A stretch of DNA of 8,403 nucleotides from an uncultured Acidobacteriota bacterium (GTDB lineage: Bacteria > Acidobacteriota > Vicinamibacteria > Vicinamibacterales > UBA8438). The stretch covers positions 1 through 8,403 of the forward strand of contig CALBET010000656.1 in assembly GCA_937888665.1 (NCBI GenBank), in the 5' to 3' direction. Positions 1-6,986 of this stretch are shown one piece after another. The position numbers and the translations under genes are program-made. Position 1 is the stretch's first letter, and each line of letters starts with the position of its first letter. The notes under the pieces are model-generated. The model was given only the letters and a program-made list of their open reading frames with translations. It had not been told where the DNA came from and did not search any database.

Positions 1-1728
1 CCTGAACGACATCTCGTTCGAGTCGACCGGGTGGAACGAGCCGTCGTAGAGGGTCACCGAGAAGTCCACCATGGGATACCCAGCGAGATAGCCTCTGGTG
101 CGCGCATCCTGGATGCCCTTCTCGATGGCTGGGATGAATCCGCGGGGAATCGAGCCGCCAAAGACCTCGTCGATGAACTGAAAATCCTCGCCGCGCTCGA
201 GCGGCTTCACTCGGATCTTGCAGTCGCCGAACTGTCCGTGTCCGCCGGTCTGCTTCTTGTGTCGGCCGTGCGCCTCCGTCTCGGCCCTGATGGTCTCCCG
301 GTAGGGGATCCGGGGCAGCGTGAGGCTGACCTCCACGCCGAAGCGACGCTTCAGCTTGGCGACGGTCACCTCGATGTGCAGCTGTCCTTGACCAGACAGC
401 AGGAGCTGAGCGGTCTGCGGGTCGCGGGCATACCGTATCGTCGGGTCTTCCTCCGCCAGCCGGTGTAGCGCCGTGCTGATCTTCTCCTCGTCCCCGCGAC
501 TCTTCGGCACGATGGCGTACGACAACACAGGCTCGGTGAACTGAAAGGGCGCAAATCGCCAGGCCGTGTCCTTGCCAGCCAGCGTGTCGCCGGTTCGGGT
601 GTCCTTGAGCTTGGCGACCGCGCCGAGGTCACCGGCCCGGATTTCGGCGACGGTCTCCTGGGTCTTCCCCTGCAACACTGCGACACTGCCGACCCGCTCG
701 TCGACATCCGTGGTGAGATTGTGCACGGCGGAGTCAGCCTTCAAGGCCCCGCTGGCCACCCGAAACAGAGTGATGCGTCCGGCGAAGGGGTCGGCGATGG
801 TCTTCCATACCACGGCGGTTGGTGTGGTCTGCGCCGGGTCATAGGACGCGGCCGCGCCCTGTGCATCCACGACCGGGAGCGCGCGCTGCTCGGGGGACGG
901 CACGTAACTGAGGATCGCGTCGAGGAGCGGTTGAATACCGAGATTCGACGTGGCCGACGTGCACACCACCGGGAACACATGCCGTCCAAGGGTGGCGGTC
1001 CGGAGTCCAGCCTCAAGTTCTTCTTGCGTCAAGGTTCCGGCTTCGAAGAACTGTTCCATGAGGCCGTCGTCGGCCTCGGCCACCAACTCGATCAGCGCCT
1101 CCCGTGCGGCGCCGGCCTCGTCCGCCAACTCCGCCGGCACGTCGCCGACCGTCGCCGTCCGACCGTCGTCGTCGAAGGTGATCGCCTTCATGGCGACCAG
1201 GTCGATGACGCCGCGGAAGTCCTGTTCCGCCCCCAGCGGGAGCTGGATCGGCACCACCGTGCGTCCGAATGCACTCTGCAGCGACTCGAGCGCGCGTGGC
1301 ACGCTGGCGCGTTCCCGGTCGAGTCGGTTCAGCACGACGAGGCACGGCAGGTCGCATTCGGCCGCCGCCTGCCACACTTTCTCCGTGATGACCTCGGAGC
1401 CGTGCACGGCGTCGACCACGACGACGGCCGCGTCAGCGACCCGCATCGCAGAGCGCGTGTCGGTGAAGAAATTCGCCATGCCCGGGGTGTCGATCAGGTT
1501 GATCTTCGTCTTCTTCCACTCGGCATACGCGGTGGCCGCCGACAATGTGTGCTTGCGCGCAATTTCTTCTTCGTCGAAATCGGTCACGGTCGTGCCGTCG
1601 TCGACCCGCCCCAGGCGGGTCACAGCGTCGGCGTCGAACAAGATGGCAGACGCCAGCTGAGTCTTCCCTGAACCGCTATGACCGACCAGCGCGACATTGC
1701 GGATGTGCTCTGCGTCGTAGACCTTCAT
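1..1728 (-). CDS. EF-G-like translation factor GTPase (EF-G-2/FusA2 class), C-terminus cut by window edge
   Basis: The frame is open for 576 codons from an ATG at 1728 to the left edge. A complete EF-G is about 690-700 residues, so the end of domain IV and domain V are missing. The G domain has a P-loop GHSGSGKT (residues 16-23), a switch I Thr in RKHTLS (Thr61), DTPG (80-83), NRLD (134-137) and TSAT (257-260). Domains II and III follow. The domain IV signature HGRHKKQTGG, then HGQFGD, begins at residue 487. The GHSGSGKT P-loop and absence of the RGITI motif place it with EF-G-like paralogues rather than canonical EF-G. Members are ribosome-associated GTPases of uncertain role. The residue after DTPG is Met, where canonical factors have the catalytic His, and NKxD has become NRLD. 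The ATG start gives a normal N-terminus right before the P-loop, and AGGAGG lies 11 nt upstream. It follows the efflux operon after 268 nt and probably has its own promoter. The class is firm; the cellular role is unknown. Confidence 0.93.
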   Translation of the reverse strand, partial: MKVYDAEHIRNVALVGHSGSGKTQLASAILFDADAVTRLGRVDDGTTVTDFDEEEIARKHTLSAATAYAEWKKTKINLIDTPGMANFFTDTRSAMRVADAAVVVVDAVHGSEVITEKVWQAAAECDLPCLVVLNRLDRERASVPRALESLQSAFGRTVVPIQLPLGAEQDFRGVIDLVAMKAITFDDDGRTATVGDVPAELADEAGAAREALIELVAEADDGLMEQFFEAGTLTQEELEAGLRTATLGRHVFPVVCTSATSNLGIQPLLDAILSYVPSPEQRALPVVDAQGAAASYDPAQTTPTAVVWKTIADPFAGRITLFRVASGALKADSAVHNLTTDVDERVGSVAVLQGKTQETVAEIRAGDLGAVAKLKDTRTGDTLAGKDTAWRFAPFQFTEPVLSYAIVPKSRGDEEKISTALHRLAEEDPTIRYARDPQTAQLLLSGQGQLHIEVTVAKLKRRFGVEVSLTLPRIPYRETIRAETEAHGRHKKQTGGHGQFGDCKIRVKPLERGEDFQFIDEVFGGSIPRGFIPAIEKGIQDARTRGYLAGYPMVDFSVTLYDGSFHPVDSNEMSFR

Positions 1729-1739
1729 GGTTCGACTAT

Positions 1740-1745
1740 CCTCCT
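1740..1745 (-). promoter_or_regulatory. Ribosome-binding site of the EF-G-like gene
   Basis: On the minus strand AGGAGG lies 11 nt upstream of the ATG at 1728. This is a full Shine-Dalgarno match with a slightly long spacer. It supports the chosen start. Confidence 0.7.
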
Positions 1746-1786
1746 CGGGCGCGGGGTGTCAGGCGGCCTCGATGGTGCAAACCCAG

Positions 1787-1816
1787 ATCCTATGCGACGA
1801 GCGGCCCGGGGGAAAA
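1787..1816 (-). promoter_or_regulatory. Possible weak promoter for the EF-G-like gene
   Basis: On the minus strand TTTTCC (1811-1816) and TAGGAT (1787-1792) are separated by 18 nt and lie about 60 nt upstream of the start codon. The -10 element matches TATAAT at four of six positions; the -35 element is poor. The case rests mostly on the need for a start site in this 268-nt gap. Read-through from the upstream operon is equally possible. Confidence 0.25.
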
Positions 1817-1930
1817 GTCCCGTTGTGTTTCGGCCGGCGCGGAATCCTGCCGACCCGGGTGGTTTGTCGCTCGATGACAGCCCGTATTCTCCCTCTTCTC
1901 GCCTGGCTCGGCACGGCCAGGGGACGACGC

Positions 1931-1968
1931 TGGCGCGACGCGGTGCGCCACGGGTCGCCCGTACGGGC
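1931..1968 (-). repeat. Two GC-rich inverted repeats downstream of the efflux operon, possible terminator
   Basis: TGGCGC (1931-1936) pairs with GCGCCA (1945-1950) across an 8-nt loop. A perfect 12-bp palindrome, GCCCGTACGGGC, lies at 1957-1968, about 30 nt after the stop codon of the last efflux gene. Neither is followed by a T-run in the direction of transcription, so they do not fit an intrinsic terminator. They could stabilise the 3' end of the operon transcript or assist Rho-dependent ending. The rest of the 1729-1996 gap shows nothing else I can name. Confidence 0.3.
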
Positions 1969-1996
1969 TCCGCTCGGCGCCCTCGGGGGGCAGCCA

Positions 1997-3289
1997 CTAT
2001 TCGTAGCGGAGCGCCTCGATGGGATCGAGGTTGGAGGCCTTGATGGCGGGGAAGAGCCCGAATAGGATGCCGACCGTCGCCGAGAAGCCGATACCGAGTG
2101 CGAACGACCACCAGGGGAGCGAGATCGGGAATCCGGTGGCGAAGTGGACGGCGATACCGAGCGTGCTGCCCAGCACGCTCCCGATCACGCCACCGACGGC
2201 CGTGAGGAAGCCCGCTTCGAGCAGGAACTGCCACAAGATCTCTCTCCGCTTCGCACCGATGGCTCGGCGAGTACCGATCTCACGCGTGCGTTCGGTGACC
2301 GAGATCGTCATGATGGCCATCACCCCGATACCGCCGACGAGCAGCGCGATTGACGAGACGACGATCAAGGACAGAAACGTGGCACCGCTGATCTGATCCC
2401 ACAGCCCCAGAATGGCATCTTGCGTGATCAGGTCGAAGTCGTTTTCTTCGTCCAGACGGAGTCGGTGTCGGATACGCATGATGCGCTCGATGTCCGCGAT
2501 GGCGGTGTCACGGTCCACACCTTCACGGGGCACGGCCGCAATCATGACCGCGCGCATCTCGCCACCGAACATGCGCTCCGCTCGGATGCCGAACTGCTTC
2601 TGATAGGAGGTGTGCGGTATGACGACGAAGTCGTCCTGCCCGGCATCAAATCCGCCCGGGCTCGGCACTTCCCCGAGGACACCGATCACGGTGTAGCGCG
2701 CGTCGCCCACTCGCACCCGCTTCCCGACTGGGTCCAGATTGGGGAAGAGTGCCTGGGCCGGCGTTTGGCCCAGCACCACGACGGCGGCGCGGCGGCGCGT
2801 TTCCCCTGGTGTGAAGAACCGGCCATCGACGACCTCGATGTGAAGAACCTCCGCGTAGTTCTCCGTCGACCCGAACACGTTGATCTGTTTCGTCTGCTCG
2901 GCCCCGTAGTAGACCCGCTCGCGGGTGGGGTTGCCACCCTGCCCCAACACGATGTTGACCGACGCCAGCGACTCCGCCTGCTCGGACATGGCGTCGACAT
3001 CGCCCGGGGTCAGATTGGGGCGTCGAAGGAGCTCGGTGAACTCTCGACCCGATCCCATGCTGATCGCGCTGAACTTGGTGAGAAAAATCGTGTCGGGTCC
3101 CATCGCGCTGATGCTCTCGCGAAGGGACTCGTCCAGGCCACGGATCAGCGACGTGATCCCGACAATCGACATGATACCGATGACGATGCCGAGAATTGTG
3201 AGGCCGGAGCGAACCTTCTGCTCAAGCAGTGTCGCCACTGCCATGGACACGATCTCGCCGAACAGTCCGCCACCCAGGGGTTTGGCCAT
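1997..3289 (-). CDS. MacB-like ABC transporter permease (second of the pair)
   Basis: This 430-residue protein has the MacB/FtsX layout. Transmembrane helix 1 is at about residues 30-50, a large periplasmic MacB_PCD-type domain at about 51-300, and three C-terminal helices at about 304-328, 357-380 and 394-415. The cytoplasmic coupling region TERTREIGTRRAIGAKRRE (332-350) and the C-terminal LDPIEALRYE are family hallmarks. There is no Walker A or ABC signature, so it is a permease only and needs a separate ATPase. Such proteins do not transport through a pore; they pass force from cytoplasmic ATP hydrolysis to the periplasm, moving drugs, peptides, toxins or lipoproteins. The ATG lies 10 nt after the stop of the neighbouring permease with no recognisable ribosome-binding site, so translation is probably coupled. 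The substrate cannot be told. Confidence 0.93.
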   Translation of the reverse strand: MAKPLGGGLFGEIVSMAVATLLEQKVRSGLTILGIVIGIMSIVGITSLIRGLDESLRESISAMGPDTIFLTKFSAISMGSGREFTELLRRPNLTPGDVDAMSEQAESLASVNIVLGQGGNPTRERVYYGAEQTKQINVFGSTENYAEVLHIEVVDGRFFTPGETRRRAAVVVLGQTPAQALFPNLDPVGKRVRVGDARYTVIGVLGEVPSPGGFDAGQDDFVVIPHTSYQKQFGIRAERMFGGEMRAVMIAAVPREGVDRDTAIADIERIMRIRHRLRLDEENDFDLITQDAILGLWDQISGATFLSLIVVSSIALLVGGIGVMAIMTISVTERTREIGTRRAIGAKRREILWQFLLEAGFLTAVGGVIGSVLGSTLGIAVHFATGFPISLPWWSFALGIGFSATVGILFGLFPAIKASNLDPIEALRYE

Positions 3290-3299
3290 GGAGGTTCGC

Positions 3300-4523
3300 T
3301 CAGTTCCGGCCCAGGGCGGAGATCGGGTCGAGCGCCGCCGCGCGCGACGCTGGATAGAGACCGAAGAACACGCCGACCACGGCCGTCATCGAAATTCCAA
3401 GGACGACCGACCAGGGGTGCACCGCGGCCGGCACCGGGCTCAGCGAACTGAGCGCGATCGCCACGCCGAATCCGAAGGCCGTCCCGATGACCCCCCCCAG
3501 TACCGAGAGCATCACCGATTCGGCCAGAATCTGCCACAGCAGGTCGCGTCGCCGTGCGCCCAGCGCCTTGCGCAGCCCGATCTCTCGCGTCCGTTCCGAG
3601 ACCACCATGAGCATGATGTTCATGATGACAATACCCCCCACGAGGAGCGAGAGCCCGACGATGCCGATGAGGACCGCGAAAATGCCGGTCGTCGCCTGCT
3701 CGTAGAGACCCAGGACGGTATCGGATGTGAACAGCCCGAAGTTGTCGTCCTCTTTGGGCCGCAGACGACGTTCGATGCGCAACGCGACTGTCGCCTCGTC
3801 CATCGCCCGGTCGAGCTGTTCCGGGGTCTTGGGGCGCGCCATCACGTTCATCGATGGACGAGAGCCGAACAGTTTACTGAAGTTTCCCATCGGGATGATG
3901 ACGAACTCATCCTGACTTTGCCCAAACGTCGACGGCGTCTGTTCGCTGACCCCGACAACCCGGAAGTTGACGCCCTGAATCTTGATCGTGCGGTCGATGG
4001 GGTCCAGGTTGGCAAAGAGCCGCTCGGAGGTGTCGTAGCCAAGGAGCGCCACTCCGCGCTTTCGGTCGACTTCGGTCGGACTGATCAGTCGGCCACGCTC
4101 GGCCGTAAACGTAGGGAACTCGACGTAGTCCCGGGTGACACCCCGGACGCCGACATTCTCGAGGACCTGATCGCGGTACTTCACCTCGCCATTTCGACCG
4201 GCCTGGGCCATCACCGCGCCCAGGTTCGAGCCGTAGCCTTGCATGGCCTCGGCGTCATCGAGCGAAATGCGCGGGTTGCCGCGAGCCGCCTCGATATCCT
4301 CCTCGGTCATCAGCAGCCCCGTCCGGGAGACCATGAACGAGTCGGACCCGAACTGCGAGACGATTGCGCCGGAGACCTCGTCGTTGACCCCCTGAATCAG
4401 AGAGACGACGGCGATGATCGACCCGACCGAGACGATGTTGCCAAGAATCGTCAGCGTCGATCGGAGTTTGTTTCCCCAGATCGCGTGCAGGGCAATCTGC
4501 GTCAGGTCAACGGCTCTCCGCAC
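3300..4523 (-). CDS. MacB-like ABC transporter permease (first of the pair)
   Basis: From a GTG at 4523 this gives 407 residues, the usual family length. Helix 1 is at about 24-44, the periplasmic domain at about 45-278, and helices 2-4 at about 281-308, 336-358 and 371-391. SERTREIGLRKALGARRRD (309-327) and LDPISAL (399-405) match the partner permease, so the two genes look like diverged tandem copies likely to form a heterodimer. The frame stays open upstream to 4697, but those 58 extra residues lie inside the fusion-protein gene, are Ser/Thr/Arg-rich and lack family character. AGAAGGG lies 9 nt before the GTG. The gene overlaps the end of the fusion-protein gene by 17 nt, implying translational coupling. 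It has no ATPase domain. Function is as for its partner: the force-transmitting permease of a MacAB-type system with unknown substrate. Confidence 0.92.
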   Translation of the reverse strand: MRRAVDLTQIALHAIWGNKLRSTLTILGNIVSVGSIIAVVSLIQGVNDEVSGAIVSQFGSDSFMVSRTGLLMTEEDIEAARGNPRISLDDAEAMQGYGSNLGAVMAQAGRNGEVKYRDQVLENVGVRGVTRDYVEFPTFTAERGRLISPTEVDRKRGVALLGYDTSERLFANLDPIDRTIKIQGVNFRVVGVSEQTPSTFGQSQDEFVIIPMGNFSKLFGSRPSMNVMARPKTPEQLDRAMDEATVALRIERRLRPKEDDNFGLFTSDTVLGLYEQATTGIFAVLIGIVGLSLLVGGIVIMNIMLMVVSERTREIGLRKALGARRRDLLWQILAESVMLSVLGGVIGTAFGFGVAIALSSLSPVPAAVHPWSVVLGISMTAVVGVFFGLYPASRAAALDPISALGRN

Positions 4524-5907
4524 CGCCGCCCGCCCTTCTGAAACCGCCAAACAGCCCGCCGCCTCCGCTCGCCCCCGCGTCGGGGTCGACGACCCTGATT
4601 TCGTCACCGTCTTCCAGGTTCCGGACTTCGCTGAATGGACCGACGATGATGAGGTCGCCCTCGGTGACGCCAGACAGCGCTTCGAAGTATCGGTCACCGG
4701 CGATTCCGGTCTTGACGGGGAGGAAGACGGCCTTCCCTTGGCGCGCGACGAAGACCCCTTCCAATTCCTTCGCGGCGTCGTTCCGACGAGCCCGTCCGTC
4801 GACCCTGGCCGCGGCCGAGACGCCCGGGGTCACGCCTCGCCTGGGGGCCGCTTCCTGATGCACCACCTCGCCATTCGCATCGAGAACGACCTCCCGAACG
4901 GTGGCGGCTTGAATCGGGATGGCCAGTGCATCGGTCCGGACCGCCGTCGTGATGTCGGCGGTGCAGGTGAATCCGGGGCGGACACTTGGAATCTCGTCGT
5001 CCAGGGTGACGACGACCTTGAAGTTTGTGGCCTGCGTGCCGGCGCCCTGGGTCGCCTGGATCGGGCTGTTCCCGATCTCGGTCACGATCCCCGTGAAGAT
5101 CTGGTCGGGCAGGGCGTCGATGGTCACTTCCGCCGTTTGCCCCAGCTCGACACTCGGGATGTCGGTTTCGTCCACCTCCACCTCGGCCTCAAGCACAGAC
5201 AGATCAGCGATGGTGGCAAGCACCGTGCCCGCATTGTTCATCGTGCCGATCACCACCGTCTCACCCTCTTCGATGTTCCGTCGTGTGACCACGCCGGCAA
5301 AGGGTGAGGTAATGGTCACCTTCGTCAGATCGTAGCGCGCGCTGGTCAGGTTCGCTTCTTCCTGGCTGATTCGCTCCCTCTGGGTCTCAACGTCGACCTC
5401 ACGCGCTCGCAGCTCGGTCTCTCGAAGCGTGACGTCGGTGAGCGCCCGCTCGTAGGCTTCCCGTGAGACGAGCCTGAGCTCCCAGAGATTTTCCTGGCGT
5501 ACCAGGTTGTCGCGGGCAAGCTGGAGGTTCACGCGTGCGGTGTCGATGGCGACCTCGAGCTGGCGTTGAGATGACCGTGACGCACGCAACGACGCCTCGC
5601 CGCGGTCAACCGCCGAGCGCAGCGTTTCCGGGTCGATCTCCATGAGGAACTGGCCGCGGGCGACCCGGTCGCCTTCGTTGAACGCGAGTCGCGTCACCCG
5701 CCCCATGGTGTCCGCGCTGATGTCCACCGTCAGCTGCGGCACGATGGTGCCTGATGCGGACACGATCGCCTGCAAGCTGCGACGCTCGACCGCCTCTACC
5801 TCCACCTCCGGGCCGGTGGCCCGTTCGAACGTCAGGTTGACGTAGACGAGCGCGCCGCCAACGGCGAGGACCACGAGAACCAAGAGTGCCTTGCGAAAAC
5901 CGGTCAA
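4507..5907 (-). CDS. Periplasmic membrane-fusion (adaptor) protein, MacA/HlyD/RND-MFP family
   Basis: This 466-residue adaptor links an inner-membrane transporter to the outer membrane. One N-terminal helix (about 8-25) anchors it; there is no lipobox. A lipoyl-like half motif around SASGTIVPQ (50-58) and FNEGDRVARGQFL (76-88) is followed by a charged alpha-helical hairpin (about 95-195, rich in E, R, Q and L). The second lipoyl half, ITSPFAGVVTRRNIEEGETV (199-218), then beta-barrel and membrane-proximal domains follow. An Ala/Arg-rich stretch (about 351-384) interrupts the C-terminal part, and the end is Gly-rich (445-463). No ATG gives a full anchor. I chose TTG at 5907, with a run of six G 8 nt upstream, beginning 4 nt after the Yip1-family stop. 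A TTG at 5949 would add 14 residues and overlap that gene by 38 nt. Its place ahead of two MacB-like permeases fits a MacA role. Confidence 0.92.
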   Translation of the reverse strand: MTGFRKALLVLVVLAVGGALVYVNLTFERATGPEVEVEAVERRSLQAIVSASGTIVPQLTVDISADTMGRVTRLAFNEGDRVARGQFLMEIDPETLRSAVDRGEASLRASRSSQRQLEVAIDTARVNLQLARDNLVRQENLWELRLVSREAYERALTDVTLRETELRAREVDVETQRERISQEEANLTSARYDLTKVTITSPFAGVVTRRNIEEGETVVIGTMNNAGTVLATIADLSVLEAEVEVDETDIPSVELGQTAEVTIDALPDQIFTGIVTEIGNSPIQATQGAGTQATNFKVVVTLDDEIPSVRPGFTCTADITTAVRTDALAIPIQAATVREVVLDANGEVVHQEAAPRRGVTPGVSAAARVDGRARRNDAAKELEGVFVARQGKAVFLPVKTGIAGDRYFEALSGVTEGDLIIVGPFSEVRNLEDGDEIRVVDPDAGASGGGGLFGGFRRAGGGAESR

Positions 5908-5911
5908 CGAC

Positions 5912-6664
5912 TCAACCCCCCATCCGGGACAGTGCGAAACCCCCGCCAACCGCGATCACGGCATACAGGAGGTAGAAGACGACCGCGATCGGTCCGGTGC
6001 GACGCCCATAGAGCACGGCGACCCCGATCGACAGCACGAAAAGTTGCCAGACGACGAACAGGTAAATCAGACCCAGCGTCCGAGCGGCGAAGGTTCCTTC
6101 CTCAAGCATCGGAAAGAAGGCGCCCGCAGTGGTCGGATTACCCATCGCCCCTCGGGCGTAGTTCAGCGGAACGACGAACAGTTGCTGGACGATATTGACG
6201 GCCCCGGCATGCGCCACCACCGCGTACATGGCCCGAAAACTGGCACCGGCGCCGAACACGACATAGCCGACGGTCCAGACCACGCCGGCGATCACCAGTG
6301 TGACGAGTGGAATCGACAGCAGGACCCCGCCGGCGGTGAAGTACACCGCGCTCGCGAGCCGCCGTGTCAGTTGTGCATACATCTCCTCCGAGACGGTGAT
6401 CCCGAACGACTCCATGGCGCTGACTTGCTGTTCAAGCAACATCTGCTGGCCGAGCTCAGTGCTCACGAGCCAGCTGCTGGCGCCGGCGATGAACAGGGCA
6501 ACCACCAGGAGTACGCCGAGCCATCGGGGGTGCCGCACCACGACCTCGAACGTCCGCCGGGGTGCGACGATCACGCCGACCAACCGTCCAATCAGGCCCA
6601 TGTCCCGGCCGGACGCCCGCCGCGCCACGTTGCCATGAGAATCCGGTTCCGTCGTGTCGGTCAT
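5912..6664 (-). CDS. Yip1-family integral membrane protein
   Basis: This 250-residue protein has five likely membrane segments at about 48-67, 108-137, 145-167, 196-218 and 225-245. The first follows a cytoplasmic stretch with APRRTFEVVVRHPRW (34-48), the Pro/Arg/Phe pattern seen at the start of bacterial Yip1-domain (PF04893-type) proteins. Bacterial members have no settled function, but are often found beside ABC permeases and fusion proteins. It is the first gene of the minus-strand operon and its stop is 4 nt before the fusion-protein start, so an accessory role in assembly or function of the exporter is a reasonable inference. The ATG at 6664 has no clear ribosome-binding site. An internal ATG at 6601 (residue 22), just before the conserved region, is an alternative start. 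The family assignment comes from pattern and topology only. Confidence 0.78.
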   Translation of the reverse strand: MTDTTEPDSHGNVARRASGRDMGLIGRLVGVIVAPRRTFEVVVRHPRWLGVLLVVALFIAGASSWLVSTELGQQMLLEQQVSAMESFGITVSEEMYAQLTRRLASAVYFTAGGVLLSIPLVTLVIAGVVWTVGYVVFGAGASFRAMYAVVAHAGAVNIVQQLFVVPLNYARGAMGNPTTAGAFFPMLEEGTFAARTLGLIYLFVVWQLFVLSIGVAVLYGRRTGPIAVVFYLLYAVIAVGGGFALSRMGG

Positions 6665-6754
6665 GCGTGATGTATCGGCGCCGGCTCGACGCTGTCCTCC
6701 GACGCGCCGCTGAATGGGACGGCCGCAACTGTCCGTTCTATCGCGTCGGTCGCC

Positions 6755-6782
6755 GGTAGACCCGACCCCGTCTAGGTAGACG
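6755..6782. promoter_or_regulatory. Candidate operator: repeated GGTAGAC half-sites and a 14-bp inverted repeat
   Basis: GGTAGAC occurs at 6755-6761 and again at 6775-6781, exactly 20 bp apart, about two helical turns. The second copy is also the right arm of an inverted repeat, CGTCTA-GG-TAGACG (6769-6782). Repeated, phased half-sites between two divergent genes are typical of a transcription-factor site. They overlap the expected -35 position of the leftward -10 candidate and lie about 45 bp before the rightward -35. The cognate regulator is not in the window. Confidence 0.35.
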
Positions 6783-6826
6783 AGCGGCGACGGTCGAATG
6801 TTCTCGAATCACGGAAACGGCCCGTC

Positions 6827-6856
6827 TTGACACGGTGCAACGCGTTGACCTAGTGT
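6827..6856 (+). promoter_or_regulatory. Sigma70-type promoter for the arginine decarboxylase gene
   Basis: A perfect -35 hexamer, TTGACA (6827-6832), is followed after 18 nt by TAGTGT (6851-6856), which keeps the conserved T, A and final T of a -10 box. Transcription would start near 6863, giving a leader of about 125 nt. A second, weaker TTGACC at 6845 has no good -10 partner. Confidence 0.45.
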
Positions 6857-6976
6857 CCGGTCTCAGAACGCTCGCGCCGTGAGTTGCGCACGGGCTTGGC
6901 GGGTCCTCTCTAGGACAACGAATCAGGACAGGTCGGAGGCTTCACCGCGCAGGCGTGAGGCCGACGAGCGTCTCCC

Positions 6977-6980
6977 GGAG
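6977..6980 (+). promoter_or_regulatory. Ribosome-binding site deciding the GTG start at 6987
   Basis: GGAG lies 6 nt before the GTG at 6987. The earlier in-frame start at 6879 has no comparable site, so this element is the main reason for the shorter gene call. Confidence 0.6.
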
Positions 6981-6986
6981 CGTGAC

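Larger units (their letters stand above)
6665..6986. promoter_or_regulatory. Divergent intergenic control region
   Basis: This 322-nt stretch separates the leftward efflux operon from the rightward arginine decarboxylase gene. It holds a sigma70-like promoter for the rightward gene and a cluster of repeated half-sites near 6755-6782. A small potential hairpin, GTCCT-CTCT-AGGAC (6903-6916), lies in the predicted 5' leader. For the leftward operon I see only a weak -10-like TAGAAC (6735-6740 on the minus strand) without a -35 match. No small gene with a convincing start and ribosome-binding site is visible. The arginine decarboxylase frame is open back to 6879, but those 36 codons lack family character. 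Confidence 0.6.

Noticed and set aside
721..1671. Long plus-strand frame (316 codons) opposite the EF-G-like gene
   Set aside because: It is the antisense of a gene with clear GTPase motifs; composition is Arg/His-rich with no family features. Long antisense frames are common in GC-rich DNA.
2420..3451. Plus-strand frame of 343 codons opposite the second permease
   Set aside because: Antisense shadow with no recognisable motif or ribosome-binding site.
2925..4541. Plus-strand frame of 538 codons across both permeases
   Set aside because: It is rich in Arg, Asp and His, has no domain pattern, and lies opposite two well-supported membrane proteins.
4524..4697. 58-codon N-terminal extension of the first permease
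   Set aside because: It lies wholly within the fusion-protein gene, is Ser/Thr/Arg-rich, and the GTG at 4523 has a ribosome-binding site and gives the normal family start.
4414..5307. Plus-strand frame of 297 codons opposite the fusion protein
   Set aside because: Antisense shadow; the minus strand encodes the lipoyl and coiled-coil motifs expected of a fusion protein.
5891..6670. Plus-strand frame of 259 codons opposite the Yip1-family gene
   Set aside because: The minus strand gives a coherent five-helix membrane protein; the plus frame is His/Asp/Pro-rich and unlike a real protein.
6903..6916. GTCCT-CTCT-AGGAC hairpin in the decarboxylase leader as a riboswitch or attenuator
   Set aside because: Only five base pairs, with no T-run or competing stem visible; too small to support a regulatory RNA claim.
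6879..6986. 36-codon N-terminal extension of the arginine decarboxylase
   Set aside because: Arg-rich with no family likeness, and GGAG sits 6 nt before the GTG at 6987.
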